A stretch of 33,306 nt of DNA from Candidatus Woesearchaeota archaeon (GTDB taxonomy: Archaea; Nanobdellota; Nanobdellia; Woesearchaeales; GW2011-AR4), in contig JAHFQA010000005.1 of the NCBI GenBank assembly GCA_023266475.1, positions 1 to 33,306 on the forward strand, in the 5' to 3' direction. A program made the position numbers and the translations under genes. The notes beneath the pieces were generated by a model. The model worked only from the letters and a program-made list of their open reading frames with translations. It had not been told where the DNA came from and made no database searches. Below, in pieces: positions 7,829-16,675 of this stretch (position 1 is its first letter; every line of letters starts with the position of its first letter).

Positions 7829-9496
7829 ATGGACACAATTGTTTCAGTTTTGAGGGAGCATTACACAAAAGATCCAAACTGGATATTCTGCAAATTTATT
7901 GCTAAAGACAATCTGGAAGAAATTTCATACAGGAAATTAATCGAGAACGCATCATCTTACGCTTTGCATTATAAGAATTGTGGAGTGTCAAAAGGCGATT
8001 GCGTTCTTATAATCCTGAAGCATTCTCCGCATCTATTTTACTCGTTTATTGGAGCAATGATGGTTGGGGCCATTCCTTCAATACTTCCATTTCCATCTGA
8101 AAAGCAGGACATTAACATCTATCATGATTCAATGGAGAAGCTATCAAAGAGGATAAAGGCAAAATCCATAATAACTTATAAGGAGAATATCGATGAAATA
8201 AAGCAAATAGGAAAAGATTTGGGCATAGATACCTCAACAATTGAGCAATTCAAGCCAATCAAGCAAATTTTTTGGAACGATGATATTGAGGAAAATGAAA
8301 TTGTATTTCTTCAGCACAGCTCCGGCACAACAGGATTGAAAAAAGGAGTTGCTTTGTCTCATAAATCAGTGTTAAATCAAATAGAAAATTATTCAACTTC
8401 AATTAAGCTTGATAATAAAGACGTGATAATCAGCTGGCTCCCTTTGTATCATGATATGGGGCTTATTGCATGCTTTATTCTGCCTTTGATGAAAAAAACT
8501 CTTTTGATTATGATGGACCCTTTTGAGTGGGTTATAAAGCCAAAAATGCTGTTTGAGCACATAGAAAAATTTAAGGCAACTTTGTGCTGGCTTCCAAATT
8601 TTGCCTACAATTTTCTAGTGCGATGCATTGACAAAGAAACGGAAACTTATGACCTCTCAAGCATGCGGGCTTTCATAGACTGCTCAGAGCCATGTAAGCA
8701 GCACAGCTTCCAGATTTTTTATGAAGCCTTCAAAAATTACGGAGTCAAAAAGGAAGCATTACAGACTTGCTATGCAATGGCAGAAAATGTTTTTGGCATA
8801 ACACAATCCGACATTGGAAAGACTGTAAAGGTAGACTGGCTAGACAAGAATGAATTTACGCAATGGCATTTTGCAAAAAAATCAACTGAATCAAAAAATG
8901 CATTAAGCTTTATTTCATGCGGCAGAGCAATTCAAAATACAAAAATAATGATTGTTGACAGTAACAGAAAAGAAGTTCGAGAAAGGCAGGTTGGCGAAAT
9001 AACTGTGAGCAGTAATTCATTGTTTTCTGGCTATTTCAAGTTGCAACAAGAATCTGCGAAAGTGATTGAAAATGAATGGTTTTTCACTGGTGATTTAGGA
9101 TATATTGCAGAAGGTGAACTTTACATAACTGGAAGGAAAAAGGACCTGTTAATTGTGCAGGGGAAGAATTATTACGCCCATGACATAGAGTACATATCAA
9201 ATCATATTTCCGGTATCAAAAAAGGCAGGTGCGTAGCTATAGAAGTGTATAATGACATAATGGGAACTGAAGAAGCGGTATTAATAGCAGAGACAGAAGC
9301 TTCCACAGAAGGCGAAAAAAGAAAAATTGCAAATGAAATAAAAAAGAAAGTAAGTGGGGAATTAAACCTTGCATTGTGGGAAGTCTATCTTGTTCCATTA
9401 AAATGGATTGTCAAGACAACAAGCGGGAAAATTTCAAGAAATGAGAATAAGAAAAAATACTTGAAGGAAAGGTTCAATAAAGATTCAGAAGCCTAA
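7829..9496 (+). CDS. Acyl/aminoacyl-AMP ligase (ANL superfamily; FAAL- or DltA-like)
   Basis: 'FLQHSSGTTGLKKGVALSH' (P-loop), 'SWLPLYHDMGLIACFILPL' (FAAL-like), 'WFFTGDLGYIAEGELYITGRKKDLLIVQGKNYYAHDIE', C-terminal 'TTSGKISRNENKKKYL'. Confidence 0.9.
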   Translation: MDTIVSVLREHYTKDPNWIFCKFIAKDNLEEISYRKLIENASSYALHYKNCGVSKGDCVLIILKHSPHLFYSFIGAMMVGAIPSILPFPSEKQDINIYHDSMEKLSKRIKAKSIITYKENIDEIKQIGKDLGIDTSTIEQFKPIKQIFWNDDIEENEIVFLQHSSGTTGLKKGVALSHKSVLNQIENYSTSIKLDNKDVIISWLPLYHDMGLIACFILPLMKKTLLIMMDPFEWVIKPKMLFEHIEKFKATLCWLPNFAYNFLVRCIDKETETYDLSSMRAFIDCSEPCKQHSFQIFYEAFKNYGVKKEALQTCYAMAENVFGITQSDIGKTVKVDWLDKNEFTQWHFAKKSTESKNALSFISCGRAIQNTKIMIVDSNRKEVRERQVGEITVSSNSLFSGYFKLQQESAKVIENEWFFTGDLGYIAEGELYITGRKKDLLIVQGKNYYAHDIEYISNHISGIKKGRCVAIEVYNDIMGTEEAVLIAETEASTEGEKRKIANEIKKKVSGELNLALWEVYLVPLKWIVKTTSGKISRNENKKKYLKERFNKDSEA

Positions 9497-10599
9497 CAGC
9501 ATTCTTTGATAATTATTTCAACAATTCTCTTGGCTGCTTTCCCGTCCCATAGTTCTGGTATTTTATTTTTTGCATTAATTCTATCGCCTATTATTTCAAT
9601 TGCTTTTTTAATCACTTTTTTCTTATTAACACTTACCAGTAAATTAGTGCCTTGCTCTGCTGTAACTGGCCTTTCCGTATTTTTCCTTAAGGTAAGGCAC
9701 GGAACTCCAAGAACAGTGGTTTCTTCCTGTATTCCGCCTGAATCTGTAATAATAAACATACTATTATCCATCAAGCATAGAAAATCAAGATATCCCAGCG
9801 GCTCAGTTAAAATAAGATTTTTTAAGTATTTTATTTTTTTATCAAAGTTGAATTTTTTAATATTCTTCATTGTTCTTGGGTGAACTGGAAAAACTATTTT
9901 TATTCTCTTTTCAATGTCCCCCAGGATATACATTACATTCTTGAATGATTCCTTGTTATCCACATTGCTTGGCCTATGCAATGTCAAAACGCAATATTCC
10001 TTTTTGCGCAGCTTTAATTCGTCTAATATTTTAGATTGCTTTGCTTTTTCTCTGTGATTTAGCAAAGTATCAATCATGACATTGCCAACAAAAAAAATCT
10101 TGTCTTTGCTGATGCCTTCTTTTAACAGATTAAAATTTGCACTTTTTTCTGTTGTAAACAAGAAATCACTAACTTGGTCTGTACGAATTCTATTAATTTC
10201 TTCGGGCATGGTTTTATCAAAGCTTCTCAAACCAGCCTCCACATGTGCAACTTTTATGCCCAATTCGTGAGCTGCTTCTGCTCCTGCAACAGTAGAGTTT
10301 ACATCACCAACAACTATTACCAAATCCGGTTTTTGTTTTTCAAGCGCAGCTTTAATTACATTCTTAAGCAAATTTCTTTGTTGGTCCACTTTACTGCCAG
10401 CAGGACAGAATAAGTGTTCATCTGGCTTTGGAAGCCCTAATTCATCAAAAAAAAGCTTGCTCATTGCATTATCATAATGCTGACCAGTATGCACCAGTAC
10501 ATGCTTAACATCTTTATATTTCTTAAATTCAGCAACCAAAGGCGCTATTTTCATAAAATTCGGCCTTGTCCCAACAATGCTCAAAACCTTTAATTTCAT
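9493..10599 (-). CDS. wecB: UDP-N-acetylglucosamine 2-epimerase (non-hydrolysing)
   Basis: 'VLSIVGTRPNFMKIAPL', 'HTGQHYDNAMS', 'HVEAGLRSFDKTMPEEINR', 'ITDSGGIQEE'. Start set at MKLKV rather than the track's 10650, supported by ATTTATATAA 29 bp upstream. Confidence 0.92.
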   Translation of the reverse strand: MKLKVLSIVGTRPNFMKIAPLVAEFKKYKDVKHVLVHTGQHYDNAMSKLFFDELGLPKPDEHLFCPAGSKVDQQRNLLKNVIKAALEKQKPDLVIVVGDVNSTVAGAEAAHELGIKVAHVEAGLRSFDKTMPEEINRIRTDQVSDFLFTTEKSANFNLLKEGISKDKIFFVGNVMIDTLLNHREKAKQSKILDELKLRKKEYCVLTLHRPSNVDNKESFKNVMYILGDIEKRIKIVFPVHPRTMKNIKKFNFDKKIKYLKNLILTEPLGYLDFLCLMDNSMFIITDSGGIQEETTVLGVPCLTLRKNTERPVTAEQGTNLLVSVNKKKVIKKAIEIIGDRINAKNKIPELWDGKAAKRIVEIIIKECC

Positions 10600-10618
10600 C
10601 GGAGAAAAGAAACAAAAG

Positions 10619-10628
10619 TTATATAAAT
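10619..10628 (-). promoter_or_regulatory. TATA box for wecB
   Basis: Minus-strand ATTTATATAA about 29 bp upstream of the MKLKV start at 10599. Confidence 0.45.
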
Positions 10629-10636
10629 AGTTTCCT

Positions 10637-12100
10637 ATGAGTCTGGACATCGGAAAAGGTCTTTTATCGACAATGTCAGACGCAAAATCAATTGCAAAAA
10701 ATGTTGCATCTCTTTATGTTGGAGAAATTTTGAGTCAGATATTGACGTTCTTTTTAGTTGTATCCATAGCAAGGTATTTTGGAGATGTTGGGCTTGGAAA
10801 ATATTCATTTACCTTCTCTTTCGTGGCATTCTTCCTTATTTTTGCTGACATGGGGCTGCCTATTCTGCTTACCAAAGAGGTTGCCAAAAACAGGCAGCTG
10901 ACTAGGGATTATATGACCAAGACCTTTACCTTAAAGGTTATATTAAACATAATTGCATTTAGTATAACAATATTGGCAATCCTGATTTCCAGAAGAGATT
11001 ATGAAACAATTTTGCTTGTAATTCTTGCTGCCATAGCCATGTTTTTTTACAACCTTGCAGGAATGTACAGGGCGATATTTCAGGCTTATGAACTAATGAA
11101 ATACGAGTCTTATTCAAGAATTGTAGAAAGGCTATTAGCGTCCTCAGTGGCAATTCTTCTCATTTACAGGGGTTATGGGATATTATCATTATTCATAGTG
11201 CTGATTTTGTCAAATGTTGTCTATTATCTATTACTTCACGTATTGATTACACTTAAAATATCAAAAATCTCTTTAACTGTGGACGTTAATTTATGGAAGC
11301 AAAATTTGATGGCTTCAATGCCATTCTGGATAACTAATGTTTTCCTGAGCATATATTTCAGGATTGATACCATAATGCTAGGCTTTATGAAGGACTTTGC
11401 AGCAACAGGCTGGTACAATGCTGCTGTAAAGATAGTTGAGGTTTTGACAAGAATTCCATTTCTCCTTATCAATGCTGTTTTTCCGACGCTTGCGAAATTT
11501 CATAAGCTTTCCTATCCTAAAACAAAGCTCCTCTATGAAAAGTCATTTTATTATATGCTGATTGTTGCACTGCCAATAACAACCGGCTTAATCATGCTTA
11601 CCGAAAGGATAATATTAAATGTCTATTCGCCAGATTTCAGGAACTCAATTATAGCTCTCCAGATACTTGCAGCGTCGCTTATATTTGTATTTGTTAATTA
11701 TCTTATGGGATATCTTTTGAATGCAATTGACAAGCAAAGGCTTTTTACTTTGACTGCAGGCGTAACAACAGCCTTTAACGTAATTTTGAATATTATTTTG
11801 ATTCCAAAATATAGCTATATTGGAGCAGCAGCAGCAACTTTAGCAAGCGAAGTCCTTAATTTTGGTATGCTCTATTACTTCACATCAAAAAATAAATTTA
11901 ATATAAATCTGTTAAGATTTCTCATAAAGCCAATCATAGCCAATTTAGCAATGATAGTATTAATTATCTATTTTAGGAATCTGCATCTAATCTTATTGAT
12001 AGCATTGTCAGGAATTGCTTATTTTTTTGTATTGCTTATAATAAGGGGATTTGGCAAAGATGAAATTAATATTGTAAAATCGTTTATTTCAACAAAATGA
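10637..12100 (+). CDS. Polysaccharide flippase (Wzx-like); start may be 10673
   Basis: Polytopic 487 aa; 'ARYFGDVGLGKYSFTFSFVAFFLIFADMGLPILLTKEVAK' is typical of the Wzx/RfbX family. Confidence 0.88.
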   Translation: MSLDIGKGLLSTMSDAKSIAKNVASLYVGEILSQILTFFLVVSIARYFGDVGLGKYSFTFSFVAFFLIFADMGLPILLTKEVAKNRQLTRDYMTKTFTLKVILNIIAFSITILAILISRRDYETILLVILAAIAMFFYNLAGMYRAIFQAYELMKYESYSRIVERLLASSVAILLIYRGYGILSLFIVLILSNVVYYLLLHVLITLKISKISLTVDVNLWKQNLMASMPFWITNVFLSIYFRIDTIMLGFMKDFAATGWYNAAVKIVEVLTRIPFLLINAVFPTLAKFHKLSYPKTKLLYEKSFYYMLIVALPITTGLIMLTERIILNVYSPDFRNSIIALQILAASLIFVFVNYLMGYLLNAIDKQRLFTLTAGVTTAFNVILNIILIPKYSYIGAAAATLASEVLNFGMLYYFTSKNKFNINLLRFLIKPIIANLAMIVLIIYFRNLHLILLIALSGIAYFFVLLIIRGFGKDEINIVKSFISTK

Positions 12101-13221
12101 AAAAAATAAAAGTAGCTGTTGTGATTCCGACGCATACAAATCTCAACTCTTCACTACATATTCTATTAAATGTTTATAAATATTTGATGAGGACAAAAAA
12201 TATCTATGTTACAATTTTTACTGATATCAGAAATAAAAATTCCTATGCAGGCTTTAATGTTGTAAGGATAAAAGGGCTTGATTATAACGCAGTTTTATCT
12301 AAGGGCCTTTTTGCGTTGGGAATTCCACGATATTACTATATGGATTTGATAGAGAAACTAGAAGGCTATGATATTATTGAGACAAGCAATCCGGAATTTT
12401 ATATTTTCGCCTACCAAAGCTATCTTGCTGCAAAAAAATATAACGCTAAGCTGATATTAAGAACATCGCAGACAGTTGAGGGATTTTTTCTATTTAAATT
12501 ATCAAAATATTTTGTAATTCCGTTTGCAAGGAAAGCTTATGACTACGCTTCATGGCTTCTGTACACCAATCCAGAAGCTGCTGAAAGGGCAGAAAGGCTT
12601 GGATTAATGGAAAAAAATTCTAGGAGAAAAATTATAATTGGTCATGCAACTGATACTTCACTGTTTAATTCAATTAGTGTTAAGAAAAATAAAAAGCCAA
12701 TAATATTGTCTGTTGCAGGCCTTTATAAAATAAAAGGGCATCATTTGATTATTGAAGCATTTGTGAAAATTAGAAAACAAATTGATGCAGAACTCTGGAT
12801 TGTCGGCCAAGGCTACTATAAGAAAAATCTTGAATTGCTTGCAGAGGAGCTGGGGATTAGCAGAAGTGTAAAGTTTCTTGGAAGCAAAACAAGGGAAGAA
12901 TTAGTAACTATATATAACAAGGCCGATGTTTTTGTGCTTGCTAACTACCAGGAAATTACTCCAGCAGTCAATGAGGCCCTTGCCTGCAATGTCCCAGTTG
13001 TTGTTATGGATTGTGGAGGTAGGAATTTTGTAATTCCAAATGAAAGCTATGGGCTAATTGCAAAAAGATTTGATACTGATGATATGTCAAACAAAATAAT
13101 AAAACTACTAAAAAACAAGGAATTGGCAAATAAACTTGCGCAAAAAGGGAGAAATCATGTCCTGAAAAACTTCAGCATTGATAAGGTTGCTGGTAAGTTT
13201 TACAGGTGTTTTGTAAAATAA
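12097..13221 (+). CDS. Glycosyltransferase family 4
   Basis: 'PIILSVAGLYKIKGHHLIIEAF', 'LWIVGQGYYKKNLE', 'FLGSKTREELVTIYNKADVFVLANYQEITPAVNEALACNVPVV'. ATGA overlap with the flippase. Confidence 0.9.
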   Translation: MKKIKVAVVIPTHTNLNSSLHILLNVYKYLMRTKNIYVTIFTDIRNKNSYAGFNVVRIKGLDYNAVLSKGLFALGIPRYYYMDLIEKLEGYDIIETSNPEFYIFAYQSYLAAKKYNAKLILRTSQTVEGFFLFKLSKYFVIPFARKAYDYASWLLYTNPEAAERAERLGLMEKNSRRKIIIGHATDTSLFNSISVKKNKKPIILSVAGLYKIKGHHLIIEAFVKIRKQIDAELWIVGQGYYKKNLELLAEELGISRSVKFLGSKTREELVTIYNKADVFVLANYQEITPAVNEALACNVPVVVMDCGGRNFVIPNESYGLIAKRFDTDDMSNKIIKLLKNKELANKLAQKGRNHVLKNFSIDKVAGKFYRCFVK

Positions 13222-13472
13222 TAACCTTTATAAACAAAATTATTTTTCTTGGGGCTGTGGATTATGCAGACTTAAATGTAAGAAACAGCAGTGCTTACAA
13301 GCTTGGATTGAACTTGGGCTTTTTCATAGCATTTTTGCTGTTTGCATCAATAATTTATTTTGTTATGGATAAATTCCACAAAATCCCGTCGTTTATAATA
13401 TATTCCAAGGTTATTACATTGGTAATTGTTGCATTCGCAATTGGAAAAATAATTTTGAAATTAAGAAGATGA
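13206..13472 (+). CDS. Small polytopic membrane protein of the carbamoyltransferase operon (possibly SxtJ-like)
   Basis: 88-aa hydrophobic ORF, overlapping its upstream neighbour and abutting its downstream neighbour on the same strand. The family is suggested by position only. Confidence 0.5.
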   Translation: MFCKIITFINKIIFLGAVDYADLNVRNSSAYKLGLNLGFFIAFLLFASIIYFVMDKFHKIPSFIIYSKVITLVIVAFAIGKIILKLRR

Positions 13473-13711
13473 ATGAACTAAAAAAATTCTTTAGGGGATT
13501 CAAGCAGGGATTCAGGAATTTCTCTAATGTTATTGCAGATATTATTAATTTTATTTTTTTATTAGTTGTATACATCTTAGGAATAGGTCCAGTTTCGCTG
13601 ATAGGCAAATTGTTTAGAAAGCATTTTCTGGATTTAAAAAAGGGCGGCTCTTCATGGGTTCACAGAAACCTTAAGAAAAAGCCAATTGAAGATTACTACA
13701 GGTCATTCTAA
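13469..13711 (+). CDS. Small membrane protein of the carbamoyltransferase operon, ends ...EDYYRSF
   Basis: 80 aa, one TM segment (IINFIFLLVVYILGIGPVSLI), overlaps the preceding ORF (ATGA) and ends 1 bp before the carbamoyltransferase start. Confidence 0.6.
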   Translation: MNELKKFFRGFKQGFRNFSNVIADIINFIFLLVVYILGIGPVSLIGKLFRKHFLDLKKGGSSWVHRNLKKKPIEDYYRSF

Positions 13712-13712
13712 A

Positions 13713-15455
13713 ATGCGTATACTTGGGATTTCATGCTATTATCATGATGCAGCGGCATGCTTGATAGAAGACGGCAGAATAATCGCTGCTGCTGAAGAGG
13801 AAAGGTTCACAAGAATCAAGCATGATACAAGCTTTCCAATAAATGCAATAAATTACTGTTTGAAAGAAGCAGGCATAAAGGGAGAAGATCTTGATTATGT
13901 TGGATTTTATGAAAAGCCGCTTTTGAAGTTTGAAAGATTATTGAGCCAGCATCTTGAAATGTTTCCAGAGTCCTATTGGGCTTTTTACAAGGCATTACCT
14001 TCATGGATAAATGAAAAGTTAAGAGTTCCAGGGACAATAAGAACAAAATTGGACTATAAAGGAGAAATTCTTTTTATCGAGCACCACATGGCGCATGCAG
14101 CAAGCTCTTATCTTGTGTCTCCATTTAAGGAATCAGCAATTCTTACAGTTGATGGCATTGGAGAATGGGCAACTACAACAATGGGACATGCAAAAGGCAA
14201 TGACATAACTATAGTGAAAGAGATTCATTTTCCACATTCTTTAGGATTGTTGTATAGCACTGTTACAGCCCATCTTGGGTTCAAGGTCAATGACCATGAA
14301 TACAAGGTAATGGGGCTTGCTCCATATGGGAGGCCAACCTATTATGATAAATTTAAAAAAATAATCAAGATGAACGATGATGGAAGCTACAGGCTTGACA
14401 TGTCGTATTTTGTTTATCATTACAAGCTGACAATGCCAAGCAGGAAATTCATTAAGGAATTCGGCCCGATAAGAAAAAGATATGATGAGATTAAGCAGAG
14501 ACACAAGGACATTGCAGCATCTTTGCAGAAAATCACTGAAGAGTATATGATCAATTTAGCAAACCACCTTTATTCCATGACAAAAATGGACAATATATGC
14601 ATTGCCGGAGGTGTTGCATTAAACAGCGTTGCAAACGGCAAAATTCTCAGAAATACAAAATTCAAAAACATTTACATACAGGCTGCTGCAGGCGATGCAG
14701 GAACTAGCTTAGGAGTTGCATTCTATATTTATAACACAATTCTCAACAAAAAAAGGGTTTATGCAATGGACAATGCTTATCATGGGCCTGGATTTTCATC
14801 TGATTACATAAGGAATTATTTGAAAAAAAACAATATAAAGCACAAGGAATTCAAAAGTGACAATGAGCTGGTGAAAGAGACTGCAAAACTGATTTACGAC
14901 AACAATGTAATTGGGTGGTTCCAGGGAAGAATGGAATGGGGGCCAAGAGCTCTAGGCGCAAGAAGCATATTGTCAAATGCATGCAATCCAGAAATGAGGG
15001 ATATATTAAATTTAAAGGTTAAGCATCGTGAATTATTCAGGCCATTTGCCCCTGTTGTTCCTGCCGAGGATGTATTCGATTATTTTGATTCAGACAATCC
15101 AATTCCGATGCCTGCAGATTTCATGCTGATGGTTTACCCTGTCAAAGAAGACAAAAGAAAATTAATACCTGCTGTCACTCATGTTGATGGGAGCGGCAGA
15201 TTGCAGACGATAAGAAAAGCACAAAATCCAAGATATTATCAAGTCATTAAAGAGTTTGAAAAGCTTAGCGGTGTGCCAATTCTTATAAACACATCATTCA
15301 ATATAAGGGGCGAACCGATTGTCTGCACTCCAGAAAACGCTTACAGGTGCATGATGGGAACAGGGATTGATTATTTGGTTATGGACAGGTTTTTAGTTGC
15401 AAGAAATGACAACCCAAGAGACACGTGGGACAGTGAAAAATATGCAAAAGACTGA
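13713..15455 (+). CDS. Carbamoyltransferase (NodU/CmcH family)
   Basis: 'MRILGISCYYHDAAACLIEDGRIIAAAEEERFTRIKHD', 'FIEHHMAHAASSY', 'LTVDGIGEWATT', 'QGRMEWGPRALGARSIL', 'LINTSFNIRGEPIV'. Start moved from 13686 to MRILG. Confidence 0.93.
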   Translation: MRILGISCYYHDAAACLIEDGRIIAAAEEERFTRIKHDTSFPINAINYCLKEAGIKGEDLDYVGFYEKPLLKFERLLSQHLEMFPESYWAFYKALPSWINEKLRVPGTIRTKLDYKGEILFIEHHMAHAASSYLVSPFKESAILTVDGIGEWATTTMGHAKGNDITIVKEIHFPHSLGLLYSTVTAHLGFKVNDHEYKVMGLAPYGRPTYYDKFKKIIKMNDDGSYRLDMSYFVYHYKLTMPSRKFIKEFGPIRKRYDEIKQRHKDIAASLQKITEEYMINLANHLYSMTKMDNICIAGGVALNSVANGKILRNTKFKNIYIQAAAGDAGTSLGVAFYIYNTILNKKRVYAMDNAYHGPGFSSDYIRNYLKKNNIKHKEFKSDNELVKETAKLIYDNNVIGWFQGRMEWGPRALGARSILSNACNPEMRDILNLKVKHRELFRPFAPVVPAEDVFDYFDSDNPIPMPADFMLMVYPVKEDKRKLIPAVTHVDGSGRLQTIRKAQNPRYYQVIKEFEKLSGVPILINTSFNIRGEPIVCTPENAYRCMMGTGIDYLVMDRFLVARNDNPRDTWDSEKYAKD

Positions 15456-15541
15456 AATTGAGGTACTTAATAGAGCCTATGAAAAATAACCTAGAAGTAT
15501 TTACGAAAATTTAATAAAGCAGAATTATATTCTCAATCCTG

Positions 15542-15727
15542 ATGGCGCGAAAAAATAGCTCTTTTTCAAGAAGAAGGTTCTACTTATTTTCTGACTTGTG
15601 GAGCTTCATGAAGGAAAGGAAAAAATGGTGGCTGCTGCCGATTATAATAATACTTCTTATTGTAGGCGTTTTAATTGTAGTTGGCCAAAGCTCGTCTTTG
15701 TCGCCTTTCATTTACGCTTTATTCTAG
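15542..15727 (+). CDS. DUF5989-like single-TM microprotein, 61 aa
   Basis: 'FMKERKKWWLLPIIIILLIVGVLIVVGQSSSLSPFIYALF*' after a carbamoyltransferase matches the DUF5989 pattern as I recall it. Confidence 0.75.
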   Translation: MARKNSSFSRRRFYLFSDLWSFMKERKKWWLLPIIIILLIVGVLIVVGQSSSLSPFIYALF

Positions 15728-15747
15728 CTGAATAACTGGCTTCAGGA

Positions 15748-16518
15748 ATGCAAAAAAAACAATCTGAATGGAAGTGGCAGTGGAATAAACTTGATTACGA
15801 CAGTCAATGGCTTTTTACTGAATGGATATACCCAAATAAACTTGAAGATTTCAATAACAAAACAGTGCTTGATGCAGGATGTGGGGGTGGTCAGCATTTA
15901 GACCTTATAGCACCTTACTGCAAATATGCTTTAGGTATAGAATTAAACGCAAGCGAAATTGCAAAAAGGAAAAATAAGTACAATAAGAATGTCAAAATTA
16001 TAGAAGGCGATATTGGAATAATCAATCCAAAAAAGAAATTCGACATTGTTTACTCAATTGGGGTTCTGCATCACACAAATAATCCGAGAAAATCATTCAA
16101 TAAAATAAAAAAAAACTGCAAAAAAAAAGGAAGGGTTATAGTCTGGGTTTATTCTTATGAAGGAAATTTTTTGAATAGGTCTGTTCTTGAACCAATCAAA
16201 AAGATATTTTTTTTGAAATTAAATAAAAAAATATTATTAGTTTTATCAAAAATTATAACTGGTTTATTATATATTCCAATTTATTCTATTTATCTATTTC
16301 CTATTAGGTTTCTTCCATTTTATGACTACTTCAAAAATTATAGAAGGCTAAAGTTTAACATGAATACCTTAAATGTGTTTGACAAGTTAAATGCTCCTCA
16401 AACCCATTTTATAAAAAGATCTGCAATTAAAAGTTGGTTTAATTCAAGAGAGTTTTCTGATGTGCACATTTCACATTATAAAGTGGTCAGCTGGCGTGCG
16501 TCAGGGACTAAAAAATAG
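15748..16518 (+). CDS. Class I SAM-dependent methyltransferase
   Basis: 'NKTVLDAGCGGGQHLDL' (motif I) and 'FDIVYSIGVLHHTNNPRKSF'. Confidence 0.85.
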   Translation: MQKKQSEWKWQWNKLDYDSQWLFTEWIYPNKLEDFNNKTVLDAGCGGGQHLDLIAPYCKYALGIELNASEIAKRKNKYNKNVKIIEGDIGIINPKKKFDIVYSIGVLHHTNNPRKSFNKIKKNCKKKGRVIVWVYSYEGNFLNRSVLEPIKKIFFLKLNKKILLVLSKIITGLLYIPIYSIYLFPIRFLPFYDYFKNYRRLKFNMNTLNVFDKLNAPQTHFIKRSAIKSWFNSREFSDVHISHYKVVSWRASGTKK

Positions 16519-16578
16519 TTCATTAAAATTAATAAAGCCTTGAAAAATTTTTATGCACAAATAGGCGAAGCCGAGTGC

Positions 16579-16610
16579 ATGGTTAGAGAGCGAGGATGAG
16601 CGCTAACCAT
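16579..16610. repeat. Hairpin-forming palindrome in intergenic DNA
   Basis: ATGGTTAG (16579-16586) pairs with CTAACCAT (16603-16610), flanked by GGCGAAGCC and GAGCGAAGC. Confidence 0.5.
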
Positions 16611-16675
16611 TGTGAGCGAAGCAAACAGATTAGTTTGAATTTTAATAATAAATATTGGCTTATATAATGCGCAGA

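Noticed and set aside
9506-9883. 125-aa plus-strand ORF
   Set aside because: Antisense shadow of wecB; hydrophobic only by codon mirror effect.
10600-10650. N-terminal extension of wecB (MSRLIGNYLYNFCFFSP)
   Set aside because: It crosses the TATA box and the divergent flippase ORF start; the conserved WecB N-terminus begins at MKLKVLSIVGTRPN.
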